NCBI RefSeq assembly: GCF_029962835.1
Contig: NC_080588.1
Span: 62,954,001 to 63,018,000 of the forward strand
Source of the DNA: Magnolia sinica
Taxonomy: Eukaryota; Streptophyta; Magnoliopsida; Magnoliales; Magnoliaceae
DNA: 64,000 nucleotides
Direction: 5' to 3'
Made by a program: the position numbers and the translations under genes
The notes under the pieces: generated by a model
What the model saw: the letters and a program-made list of their open reading frames with translations, nothing else
Told to the model about the DNA's origin: nothing
Database searches by the model: none
Shown: positions 44,346-55,508 of the stretch, one piece after another
How positions within the stretch are numbered: position 1 is the stretch's first letter
Layout of the letters: each line of letters opens with the position of its first letter

Positions 44346-45061
44346 TGTTGATGCAGAAATATGGTTAGCCTTCCCTGGATATTCTTGTACCTGCACAAGG
44401 GATGGACAAAAGAGACCCTGACTAGTACAGGGGACCCTCCAATGCTTAAGTCAGGTAGGGAATTCGGGTCTATTCGAGTGAAGGGTTTTAGGTTAGGATT
44501 GTGCGTACCTCTCACCATTAAAAGTACCTCTATTTATAGTTTAAGAGGGGCGATGGTGCAGAGGCGATCTATCTATTTAGTAGGTGCGTATTGTAAAGGG
44601 ATTCAAATCCCAAACTAGTAGGAGGATGTTTTGAGATCCTGGGTGAGGATCTCGAGATTCCGAGCGTGTCACAAATATCCCCTGAGATATTTGGGGAGGA
44701 CCTTAGGCAGATCTCTCTTTGATGAGGCTTAACTCCCCAGAACCACTGAACCATCGGAGACATGTAGTGGGAGGTCGAGGTGGTCTTGGCCGACCTGGGC
44801 ATGCCGACCTTGATAACGCGGACCTAGGTCATGCCGACCTTCCTTCCTGGTCAAGTAGGAAGACATGGGGTCTTGACGAACTCTGGAGATCTTAGAGTCG
44901 ATGGAGGTGGTGCTCTTGCAGGCATGTCGCTTTGTCACAGTCTGGGAGCAGGGAGCGGGTCCTCGTAAGATCAGAACTTCATGTTGGTCTTTCGCGAGGC
45001 CGAGCTCACAAGGTTCCCACCTAACCTTTCATCATAGGTCGGTCTATTTTTCACCATAACA
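44346..45061 (-). repeat. 5' LTR of the 42258-45061 element
   Basis: 716 bp. It differs from the other LTR by many substitutions and small indels, so the insertion is not recent. Confidence 0.82.
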
Positions 45062-45400
45062 AAAAAATATATAAAATAATATATTTAATTTAATAATAAA
45101 ATGGTACAAGTTGAATATTTTCAATTTAAATCATATAAGAATATCGAAGTTTGAGGAGCAGAAGTCATACAATCATATAAAACTCACTATCATGGAAGTC
45201 AAAACGGTTGATGACTTGAAACATGTTATAGTGAGGATCCAATCAGATCTTACGAATATGATTCGGATTTATTTTTATGGACCTGAATCCGGTTTATTTA
45301 ATTAATCATACCTATTTTAAGATCCAACTCCGCATTATACAAGTTTGGATCAAATTGGATCTTAGATTTGACCCGCTCCAATGAGAGCCGTATGATATGG

Positions 45401-46617
45401 GCTGATGTAACCATATGAGTCATGTTCGGTACAGGTGCATATCGGCCAAAGAACAACAGTTCTAAACAATACTTTAAACCTTGGACCTACATATTAGACC
45501 CATTTAATAAGTTTAATCCCTATGTTATCCTCGGAGTTAGTTTTACGGGTAGAAATTTTTTAATATTTAAAGGATGTGAAAGACATTTTAAATAAAATGA
45601 ATGATATTTTGAGAATTAAAAAAATGTGATTGTTTATTAATATACGGCTCAAATGTCATTGACCAAAAACATGCAATTTATCTATTAACCACAAAGGCAT
45701 GCGTTTTCTTTCACTTTTGAATTATTGTACACCATGTATGTAATTTTTAGAGCTTGTTTATCCGGTCTCATGCTTTTCCATGAATTGCAAATAACTCCTC
45801 AAAGATAAATTCCATGGGGTAAAATAATCGAGCTTGGTGGGCCTACTTTGTTTCGTTTGTGACATCCACTCCAGACATCAGGTTGGTCCGACGATTTTAA
45901 GGACTGTAGTGAAAATTCAGCCTATTCCATGACATAGGTCGGTCACACTACAGGGAACGCCAACCGTAGGTTGTTGGTGGGAGGCACCATACATGATATG
46001 TATATTCGAACTAATTTGTATACAGAGTGAGTGGGAGGTACCATAGATGTTATGTATATTCGATCTAATTTGTATACGGAGTGAGTCCCACCAGGATTAA
46101 TAATCATTCTGAAAGTCAATCTGATCTGTAACTCAGTTGGGCCATATGGCATTAACTGAATTATTTTAGGTGTGATTTTACATTGTCCTATCTTATGTAG
46201 TGTGACACACCTGATTGCCATACCAGCCTTATCTTTGAGACGAAGTAGCTCCCATCATTTGCACAATGAGGTGAATGGCCTGCAAATTGCGGCCTTTACC
46301 GAATGTACTCATCAACATGTTTGTTTTGTGTGGGCAACAAATGGATGAAAAACATGCAAGTAGCTGTATGTGGGCCCACTGAGGCATATGTATGCCATTC
46401 AATCCATCCAACATGGTTGCCTCATAATGAAAAATATGCAGTTAACAGCCTGTGGGGCCCACTTGATACCTGGATCGGGATATTTTTGTGCATCTTCATT
46501 TTCATTATAGTACAACTATATATCCTCCTATATTTTTTCAACTTCTCTCTCCAGTCATCAGTTCCGTGGGTAGGTGTGTGTACTCTCTTTAGGTGGCCAT
46601 GTACTCGAGCCGTGTAA
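45401..46617. other. Intergenic DNA with a 54-bp tandem duplication
   Basis: No gene recognised. The interval holds pieces of the dispersed repeat family and the duplication at 45977-46084. Confidence 0.45.
45977..46084. repeat. 54-bp tandem duplication
   Basis: gtgggaggcaccatacatga... at 45977-46030 is repeated with a few changes at 46031-46084. Confidence 0.85.
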
Positions 46618-46622
46618 GGTAG

Positions 46623-47403
46623 TGTTTCGACAAGAAACGAAAGGTATTTGATTCGGGGTATTATTTTATTCAATAACAATGAAGAAGGATATAGAGAACA
46701 ATCATCACAATATATTTTATTAATTCTGAATTTGTTTGCATTATCTTTTTATTCATTGATTCCAAAATAAAATACATATAATGAAAAATACGAGAATTGA
46801 ATAAATTCTATATTAATTTCGGTGGCATTTCGGATCGAGAAGTAATCTTCCGATCATAGAAGTCGTTGTGCAGAAGCGATATTGTCCCGATCGATCTTGT
46901 AGACTTAGAAAACTTCAATTCCTTGTCTTGAAATGAGCTCCTTACTCCATAATGACAATTCTTTCACCAGATACTTGTTGTCTGCACAATAGACTCGTTG
47001 CGTGGATAACAAGTGAGCCATTCCCAACTGTTGCGCGGCTAACCCGTTGCGTGGCACACAATATGCATGTCCCGTACCTGGTCTTTTTCCATAGTCTTTG
47101 AAATCTTCTCCTCAGCTCCTAAAATCTATGGATCCCCCAAATGAAGAGAGTGGAGGGGTATTTATAGTCTTCTGCACATGTGAATCTTCATATTGGCGCA
47201 ATGACTTGCCCCATTGCGCTGATATTCTCATTACACGGTCATTACTTCCATCGCGCAGTCGTTCTTATTACGCAAACACCACATCCATTGCATGACCGCA
47301 TAATGGATCTTTCACAACTCTGTTGCGCGTCGTGTAACCAAAAAAACATTACTTCTTACTTCCTTTAATTTTCTTTTTTCAATTAATTTTTTGTGCTCCA
47401 ACA
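46623..47403 (-). mobile_element. Copia-like solo LTR, 781 bp
   Basis: On the minus strand TGTTGGAGCAC...GTCGAAACA. GGTAG is duplicated at 46618-46622 and 47404-47408. A strong minus-strand TATA box (ctataaatacccc) lies at about 47155-47167. No internal region or second LTR, so it is a solo LTR. Several tgcgc/cgcaat words in the middle are unusual for the local AT-rich DNA. Confidence 0.85.
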
Positions 47404-47522
47404 GGTAGTGTCTTAGTCAAATGATGTGTTCCACTGCAAATGTAGGAGACTTTCCACCCGTACATTGTAGTCATCATTTGTTGCATAACATGCTAATATG
47501 GCTAGTTAAAAACTTGATTTGT

Positions 47523-48191
47523 TGATGTAGAACGTGTCACAAATACGTTCCTAGCATGGTTGGGCTAAAAGAAGATGGATCGTAAATTGACCATAACTTT
47601 TGATCCGGGTATCATTATGGGGCGCACAACCTATTAATCTTTACTGAAACGGGTCATCCGAGGTGAACCGACCCACTGGGTGGGTCGCATCTGTCCGTTT
47701 CGCCAGAAAACGCACGCTTTCAGCTCAAAAACGAATTTTTAGAAAATTTTTACTATTTTTAGTAATTCCGATTTTTAAATATTTTTTTAATATTTTTAGA
47801 GTTTTAGATTTTCTTTCCTTTTAGAAATAACTTCTAGTTATACTAGGACTTTTCTAGAGAAAGTTTATTTGCAAATTTTATTTTTAGAAAGTAAGTCTTA
47901 GAAGAGTTTTATTAGAATTAAGATTTGTATTGGAGTTAGAATTTTGTTATTTTTGGTAATTACGAATTTTATTTTATTTTTTCTTTATTAATGGTGTAAG
48001 GAGACACATTAGACGATTATCAAGGATCAATTAATCAAATTTGAATTTATTAGAATTTATTTCTATTTTCTACTTTCTTTCCTCGTGGATTCGAGAAGTC
48101 TCTGTGAGGAGTCCAGAGAAGCTCCGTGGATTCGGAGTAGTTATCCTTGAGGAAGACGGTGATCGACCTCATCACGTTCATCCCTGCATCA
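47523..48191 (+). mobile_element. Solo LTR of the 56789-58310 Gypsy family
   Basis: It starts TGATGTAGAACG and ends TTCATCCCTGCATCA. The last ~170 bp match the LTR at 56789-57491 closely (ggattcgagaagtctctgtg and onward), except for about 20 extra bases (ttgaggaagacggtgatcg) near 48146. Flanks tttgt (47518-47522) and tctgt (48192-48196) agree at four of five positions. No primer site follows. Confidence 0.75.
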
Positions 48192-48196
48192 TCTGT

Positions 48197-48385
48197 CAAT
48201 GGACTCGCATCTTAACCTTTGCGTTAATTACAATGGTTAAGTGGAATAATCGCAAGTTATCTCATAGGACACAATCTGTGAAAATATACCTTGAGGGAAA
48301 ATGTAAGTTATGCTTTGTCTCTAAGACTAAGCTAGCACCACTTGTTGAGACCCATGTTGTGAGGATTGGAAAAGTAATAACTTAA
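48197..48385 (+). pseudogene. Copia gag N-terminal remnant
   Basis: The plus-strand reading has HRTQSVKIYLEGKCKLCFVSK, resembling the WxxSVKIYLxGKGKLxFV segment at the start of many Copia gag proteins. No further domains. Similarity judged by eye. Confidence 0.4.
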
Positions 48386-48780
48386 TAGTTATGGGTTGGT
48401 TAATTCATTACATGTTACTTGAGATAAGTGAACTATTGATGTAGTCAATAGCCCAAGAGCTCTAGGATACTATTGCACACATATTTTATTGTTGGGGGAT
48501 CGCGAAAGCACACAGAGATAAATCTAGGATACCAATCCAATAGCACCAAGCAAACATAAAGAGAACACATGGATTTTAACGTGAAAAAATCCTTATGGGA
48601 AAAAATCACAGCACAAAGTGATAAATGATTATTATGAAAGCAGAAATTACAAAGAGAGAAACCTTACCTAATTCAAATAACCTTAAAGCTTACCCTTGCT
48701 ACACCCCTTTAAAATGCTAGGACGATTTAGAAACCCTTAACATTCCTCTCAATCCCGTTTACACCCATATATATATATAT

Positions 48781-51700
48781 GGAGAAAAGGAACTATGCGC
48801 TCGACCTCACGAGTCCGTCCCATAAGGTCGAGCTGTGTAGGCCCCACCGTGATGCGTTTCGAACATTTAACCCATCAGTCAGATGCACCATTCCATCGTG
48901 GACTTAGGTCTCAAAAATAAGTCAATCCGTGACTTGTGTGGGCCACACCACATACAGAAGTGGGGAGGGGCCGTGCACCATTAAAACATTCATAATCAGT
49001 TTTTTGGGCCCACCGAGATGTGGTTTGCAAATCTAGCCCATCCATTATGTGTGTCCCATTTGCATGAGGGTTCATGTTGAGGATTAAATATTGCATAGTA
49101 GAACCCATTTATTACTTCGATTTACGAACATGGCACTACTTAACGGCTCAATTTAATCGTGTTTGTGATGCAAGGTGTATTGACGAGCTTGGACTGAAAA
49201 AGGGAGCTTAAAGTATGGATTTAACGCTCTGATGACACTAAAGGCAAGGGACGGACTCCAGGAGACCAAGATCGACGGAATTACACGCCAGAGATCCGTG
49301 AAAATCGAGAAACTGAAGCTCAAGCGGCCTGAAAGTCAGCCAGAATGCGAGATCACTGGGTTTCCATCATCTGTTCGGCTCGAAACTTTATACATGGTTT
49401 GAAGACCATAAATTAACCGTACACTTCAAATTTCAGCCTTTGGATCCCTAGGGAAGTGGCCCAACGGATAAATCAGGCCATAAATCTCTGATTCGGGGCC
49501 CATTTGATCACTGGATATGCTTCCAACTTGGGCTCGACCCGTGAAATTATCTGGAAGAAAGAATAGATGGAGTGGATTGCTCGAAACATCATGGTGGGAC
49601 CCATTTACATGGGATGAGTGTGCATAGCACACGTGCACTGGAGGTGCACTGAATGCAAAATCGGGTCAAACCGGCTTTGACCCGTACCGCCTGACTTTCC
49701 TACACAGAGAAGGAAAATCTTTGTTTCCCTTCGTAGCAGGGCGTCCGCTGATGATGTAGTGGCCCACCATCATCATCCTTTTGAGTGATTCGAGCCGTCC
49801 ATCATGTGAAGGCCACGATTTAATCCGAATATGTATTACTTTGATGTGTCTATGCATGCATCCAGGCTCACACCCACAAGGAATACACCACTACGTCGAT
49901 TGACGGTGTGGCCCATCCGAACCACAGTTTCTCTCCAAACTCGGGATCATGATCAAGGTCGGATGCAGAGGCTCTTATATTGGATTTGCCTCTCCATAAG
50001 ATCAGTCTAAGTGGACCCCACCATGCATCAGTGCAGGCTCTGTTACGGACGTCCGTAAAAATCGAACGTCGCCCGGTCTTCTCGGGCTGTTGTGTGATCT
50101 CGGTCAGCGTCGGATTGGTAATCCGGACTGTCCATGAGATTCATTTGGCCCTTATCATCACGGCCTAGGTGGAGAAATTTTACAATATAATTTGAGATCA
50201 GTTTCGATCGTTTAAACGTCGGACGAACGACGGCGAGAAAAGTCAGGTGGACCATATCAAAATCACTCCAAAACCAGTCATTCCCACCTGAAATCTTGCC
50301 AAGAAGCTAATGGATGGAGTGGATTTTCTCGCCGACGCTGAACAGGGACCCACCAATCATCACAGCGCAAGTTGTTTGCGCAGGCCGTGCGTCCGTGAAA
50401 ACCGGACGCTGTTTGACATTATGGCCCACCAGAATGGCCCATTCGACCGATCTAGACCGTCCATATGAAAGCCAAGGAAGAGTAAACCAGTGCCACGATG
50501 CCAAAAATCTAAGGACATGAGCGGTATGTCCCGCAATTTTCGTCGAAACACAAGTCAGTTTGCATGCGTTTCTAGTGCGAAAGAGGTTGCGCACGCTGCC
50601 TGCGTAAATGGGACTTGCGCATTCTCCAGCCACCGTCTGGAGGACTGATAAAAGGGAGGGGATTCGGTGGCAGCAAAGGGCAGAACGGAAGGGAAGAAAG
50701 TTTTGGGTGAACGTGGAGTGCTGGACGTGGGCAGAGAGAGAGAGATATCCGGTTTTTGTTTCCCTTTTCTTTTCCTTTTATTTACTTCTTTTCTTTGATG
50801 TTTTTTTCTTTGGTTCTAGCATGATCATGTTAGGCTAAACTTCTTAGCTAGGGCTAAGAAGTGAAGCTTGTAGTGAGATGAGAGACTCTATTTTTATGCC
50901 TTGATTTAACTATTAAATTGTGAATTGAACTTGATTGTGATTTGATTATTAAGGGAATGTTTTTAGTTTTTAATGGTCTGTTGTGACTGAAATTACAATG
51001 GGTCTGCGATAGCTTTGAGCATCTTCCTTCTCTTTTCATGTTTATGACGTCAGGAAACCCTGTTGTTCACCATCGTCTCCTTGGCATGGTCGGATGACGG
51101 TGCCCTTCCTAACCTTCATACATTGTTGATTGGTTGGTAATTAGTTCATTCTGTTGGTTACTTTGTCTCCTGGGCATGGTTTGGTGATGGAATCCATTCT
51201 AATTCATATACCTTTCATCTCTTTTAAACTATATTAAAGGAAGATCAGTTTAAGTTTCATGGTTTCACCTATCAACTGGATGAAGATGGACTCTAAGTTC
51301 AGTTGAGTTTTTGATGCAGGCATAAGATCTCCCTGATCTCTACAAGTGGATCCTCTGAATCCCTAGTTTCCTATCTCTAAATTCCTTAAGTTTTACATTA
51401 ATCTCTTACCAGTATTCATCAATTTATATTTGATTTAGATTACATCTTAGTCCAATTTTAATTCTACTTAGTTTCGGATAACGTACAGGTATCAGTCCCT
51501 TGGGATTAGACCTCGGTCTTACCGAGTTTATTACTACATCACAACCCTATACTTGGGGAGTGAACAGTTCAGACCAAGTTTCAGCAGCATTCAAAACTCA
51601 GGTGGGCCCCACCAAGTGCTTTTATATGTTTTAACGGTGTTTCACGTGATTTTATATGGTATGGCCTACCTAAGTTTCGTATACGGCTGATTTTTAGGAT

Positions 51701-51823
51701 ATCCCATAATTTAGAGGGTACCCATCAAATGCACGGTGTTGATGGTCGACACGCATCATGGTGGGGCCCACACAGCTCGACCTCACGGGAGCTAATCATG
51801 AGGTCGAGCGCATAGTACCTTTT

Positions 51824-51825
<2 letters not shown>
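48781..51825. mobile_element. Foldback MITE inside the Copia LTR, itself interrupted
   Basis: Left arm GGAGAAAAGGAACTATGCGC, then tcgacctcac; the right arm read in reverse gives GGAAAAGGTACTATGCGC, then tcgacctcat. The pairing extends past 80 bp through gtcgagctgtgt and ccccaccatgatgcg. It lies between (TA)n runs, so the target duplication cannot be separated from the repeat. Net length is about 548 bp without the 2.5-kb solo LTR. Confidence 0.8.
49075..51566 (+). mobile_element. Long Gypsy-type solo LTR, 2.5 kb
   Basis: It starts TGTTGAGGATTAAATATTGC and ends CTTGGGGAGTGAACA. GTTCA is duplicated at 49070-49074 and 51567-51571. The 3' part (gggattagacctcggtctta) resembles the U5 of long-LTR plant Gypsy elements, and gataaaaggg at about 50648 is a possible TATA box. 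No internal region. It is GC-richer than its surroundings between about 49200 and 50750. ORFs inside on both strands show no domain. Confidence 0.8.

Positions 51826-51858
<33 letters not shown>
51826..51858. repeat. AT microsatellite at the MITE edge
   Basis: TA units, matching those at 48766-48780 on the other side of the insertion. Confidence 0.85.
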
Positions 51859-51861
<3 letters not shown>

Positions 51862-52035
51862 ATTAGAAAGAATCCCAAACGAAATCGAAAACAAATCCTG
51901 TAATTTAGCAAATTTACGAACAATTTGCGCAAAATTTGTTGATGGCATCGAAGCCCTGTCGATGGCATCGAACTAATCTTGTCGATGGCATTGAACTGAC
52001 ACCTCAATTGTTTAGAGACAAAACATGATTTTTTA

Positions 52036-52795
52036 GAAATTCTCGATGAGAGGGTTGGCCCACCATGAATTGGCCCTACCGACTTCCATAGTGAGGGTAT
52101 GCCCCTGGATGTTGAAGAGCCTTCTAAAATGCCCTCAAACCTGTTTAGCCATGACACACAAGGAGAAAACGTGGTCGATCATTTCAATTTGAGGCGTGGA
52201 AACTAGAGTGCAACAAACGCACAATGAAGTGATGCAGACTCCTTTACTCTGAATTCTGGCATCCACTGGGACTGCTTTATGGATGGTTTTCCAAGCAAAT
52301 AGCGAGAGCTTGAGAGGGAGCTTAGTATGCCACACCTACTTCGACCAAGATTTCCTATCGTCAAGAGATTTGATACTATGCTAAGACAGTCCAGTAGTGA
52401 GTTTGCTTGAGACGGAGCCCAACCAGATACATTTATCAACAGTGGCAGATGTCCATATTTCCTTTTCTGAAATATGATTGAGCACTGCCTGCGGGAGGAG
52501 ATGCCTCACTTGGGTCAGTGATGGCCAGGCGTTAGGTCCAATCATATTGCCAACCTTGGCTGGTTGAAGGGAAGAAGTATATGTTTGTAATTTTCAAGTG
52601 TTGAGGGGACCCAAATTGGTCCAGTCTTCATTCCAGAAGTCACAATCCCCTTGACCGATTAGCTAGCGCATGCGGGTAGTAAAATCAAGGCACAATTTGT
52701 AGATCCGCTTTCAGATTAGTGAGGTAAAAGAGGCTAGGTTTGCTCCTCCCATTGACTGTAGATCTCTAGCATACTTCACTTTTTTGAACTTGCTC
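52036..52795 (-). pseudogene. L1-type LINE, C-terminal zinc-binding part
   Basis: Minus strand, broken by stops. Motifs in order: FKKVKYARDLQ (near 52780), GQGDCDFWNEDWTNLGPL (near 52640), a linker with VGNMIGPNAWP (near 52545), then WHTKLPLKLSLFAWKTIHKA and CVCCTLV with IDHVFSLC (52335-52150). This is the zinc-binding region after the reverse transcriptase of plant L1 elements. The RT core and 5' part are absent. Confidence 0.85.
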
Positions 52796-53569
52796 CAGCA
52801 GCTAAACTTTCTAATATTTTCTAAATTTATATATCATAGATTATTGATTCATATGAATCATGTCACAAACAAAAAATGCGACTTTCTAATATTCTCTTTA
52901 TTTCATATAGGATTAAGTTGATACAAAGATTGTATTCCAAAGTTTATGAAAGAGAAACTTACTAACTTTTTTATTTCTTTTATATTTTCATCTATTCTCC
53001 ATGTTTCTTCTTTCCTGTCTAATATCCTTTTTGTAAGTGCATTAATCAAATGGTGAAATACTCTGTTACATTTTTATCAAATTGTTGTGTTATTTAGGAT
53101 TTGAAGGTTGAGCAAAAGATTAGTGATGGATATGAGTTGGGAGGTCTCTACTCACTTAATGTGGATATGTTGTCCCCTTTCTATGCTACTACATCCATAA
53201 GTAATAATGAAGAGCACATTTATCTTTGGAACTCTCACCCAGGTTATATGTTAGTACGAGATCCATCTATAGTTTATTTCCTAATACGTTTAGTATTACT
53301 TCTTCATTTAGTTGTGTGAATGTGAATTGTCAAAGCATTTATATACCAGTTATCAAAAGTATTTATATACCTATGTTTGAGGTCCTAACCCAATTATGTA
53401 TATGTCTCGATCATTATTTTATATATTCATGGATGATTTTTAAAAGTTTACATAACTTTATTTAAAAAAAGTAAAACTAAGATTTATTAGATACATGAAA
53501 TCTCAGTTTAAAAAATTGTTAAAGTTTTTTTAGTCTAACAATACTAAAGAATATTTTACGATGCATTAC

Positions 53570-53637
53570 AAACATTTTTTTATTAATTATGCTATCAAGG
53601 CTCAAACATTTTTTATTAATTATGGTATCAAGGCTCA
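53570..53637. repeat. 34-bp tandem duplication
   Basis: aaacattttttattaattatgctatcaaggctc occurs twice in a row with one base change and one T length difference; unit given here only by its ends (53570-53603, 53604-53637). Confidence 0.8.
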
Positions 53638-55455
53638 AATCTCATACATCTACTCCCCCCTTAATAAAATAGGCTAGCTGAAAGAAAATTGTTACCCATT
53701 AGAAGTAATTACGTCCATAATAATTGGAATGGAGGTACCTATGACCTATTAGAATGAAACAGTTTTAACTGTCACTTATATGATTAATCAAAGGTAATCT
53801 CAATAATTGAGAATAGTTATCATCTTTGAATGTTAAAGCCTAATGCTTTAGTGTTTAATTTACCCCCACACGTATTTGGATGTCTTTTTTAATTTATATA
53901 TATAATTGGTCATGCTCATAATAAACTCATACCTTGCTTAATTTATTGAGTTTTTCTAGAATATTTAAGTACTTAAAAGGGCTACATGTGTTACTCTCTA
54001 GTCACTAAACGATATTTTATCTTAAAAGATGTTCTTTGAGAATATTTTTACTTTGAATTAAAACTATCATTAATATCTTCCACTCTCACTCCTCTTCATG
54101 TAATGATGCCACTGCATTAATGTAGGAAGGCACACTTTCACTGCCTAAAACACTTCCACTAGTCTACACTAGGAAGAGTGGGAGTGTACCTTAATTATAG
54201 TGGGAGAAATTCTTTGCTAAAAATTTGCACTCCTATTAGGAAGGCTTTGCACTAGGCACTAATGTTGGAGTTATACCTCGAAAAATCAATATGTGCCTTA
54301 ATCCACAAGGCATATAGATATGATAGAATCAATCTCATCCATTGATTTGATGACTAACGGTTCTTTTAGACCATCGTAATGTGCCTTAAATAATATATAG
54401 TACTTCCTTACAACTATACTAATAATGGGTGATGTGAGGAGTGATTCATTTGGTCATTTGGAACTTAAGATTGAACACAATGGTCATTGACTGAGGAGTA
54501 TTGTAATTTATGGATCTCAGTACTTTGATGTACCATGATTGTCATATATACTTAGGACACATTTGTGAATATCATACTTTGAGATGTATGGTCTTCCTGT
54601 GTAAGGGGATTGATTTAGTAAGGATGGATGACCTCCACCATCGAGAGTTGACTTGATGTTGATTATTCCTTTACTCTTACTGTGTACAGGAGTGTGTGTC
54701 ATGGACATAGGATCTTGGTATTGGGCCTTTGGGCACTTGCATTGGAGGGCTAACTTTAAATTAATAGTCTACGAGCTCATTAGCCTGAATTATAATAATT
54801 TTATTTAAGGAGTTGATGTTGCATGATAGATGATTAATCCTTTGACTTGAGGATGTGTAATGACTATGATTTTAGATAGGTGACTATGACTTACTTTACG
54901 AAGTTTTCTAGAGATCACTGAAAGTGGGTGAAGTTAAGTACGTTCATTAGGAGTCATTGATTCTTGCTCAGGTCAACGTGAGATCTATTAAGTTTATATA
55001 GAGACTTGTTTATGAATATGTTTGATTATATCAAGGACTTATCAAATAGTTTTACTGCTGAATGCCAAACATAAAAGATTTTAATCAGCTTTACAAAGTT
55101 TATCAATTATTAAAGTTTTATTTTAATTGTTAGAATTATTTTCAGTGCACTTGATAATGACTTAATTATCTAGATCTGATGGTTCAATACTTGATCAGTG
55201 TGGGATCAAGATATGTGGTGGATGGCCTAGAAAGTGGAATGATTAGATCATGAGTGTATGCATTTATGAGGTGGATCAATGAACTTCCCTTAAAGTAAGG
55301 TACAAAAAAGTTTTCAGGTTGGTGGTGAATTTTACTAGTGCAACCCCTGAAACCTTAACCTCCTCCCTACTTAAAGATTCTATTACAAAGAGGAAAAGAG
55401 AGAGAGAACACTAGACGTTCCCCTCCCCTTGGGCATCACTTGGAGAAAGAGAAAA

Positions 55456-55470
55456 GTGTGTGTGTGTGTG

Positions 55471-55506
<36 letters not shown>
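55456..55506. repeat. TG then GA microsatellite
   Basis: About eight TG units followed by about 16 GA units. Confidence 0.9.

Positions 55507-55508
<2 letters not shown>

Larger units (their letters stand above)
42258..45061 (-). mobile_element. Internally deleted Gypsy-type LTR retrotransposon
   Basis: LTRs 42258-42983 and 44346-45061, minus-strand text TGTTATG...ATCAACA. AAAAA flanks both ends (42253-42257, 45062-45066), compatible with a 5-bp duplication but low in information. The 1.36-kb interior has a worn primer site, a broken gag and no pol. It could only have moved with proteins from other copies. Confidence 0.82.
42148..45392. mobile_element. hAT-like MITE interrupted by an LTR element
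   Basis: The left end TAGGGCTATTAATGG pairs with the reverse complement of the right end (TACGGCTCTCATTGG), followed on both sides by ggatc-rich arms. Flanks taatattg (42140-42147) and tgatatgg (45393-45400) agree at six of eight positions. Without the LTR element it would be about 436 bp. Assignment to hAT rests on this weak 8-bp duplication. Confidence 0.45.
48490..52025 (-). mobile_element. Copia LTR, split by a nested MITE and solo LTR
   Basis: On the minus strand it begins TGTTTTGTCTC (52025) and ends GCGATCCCCCAACA (48490). About 490 bp remain once the insertion 48781-51825 is removed. The piece at 48500-48765 has the Copia LTR feature ttaacgtgaaaaaatcctta. The TATATATA promoter stretch is where the MITE inserted. 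No matching target duplication (tttat and tgatt), so one edge may be altered. Confidence 0.65.

Noticed and set aside
50608..50838. ORF of 76 codons in the long solo LTR
   Set aside because: It ends in a low-complexity T-rich stretch and has no domain.
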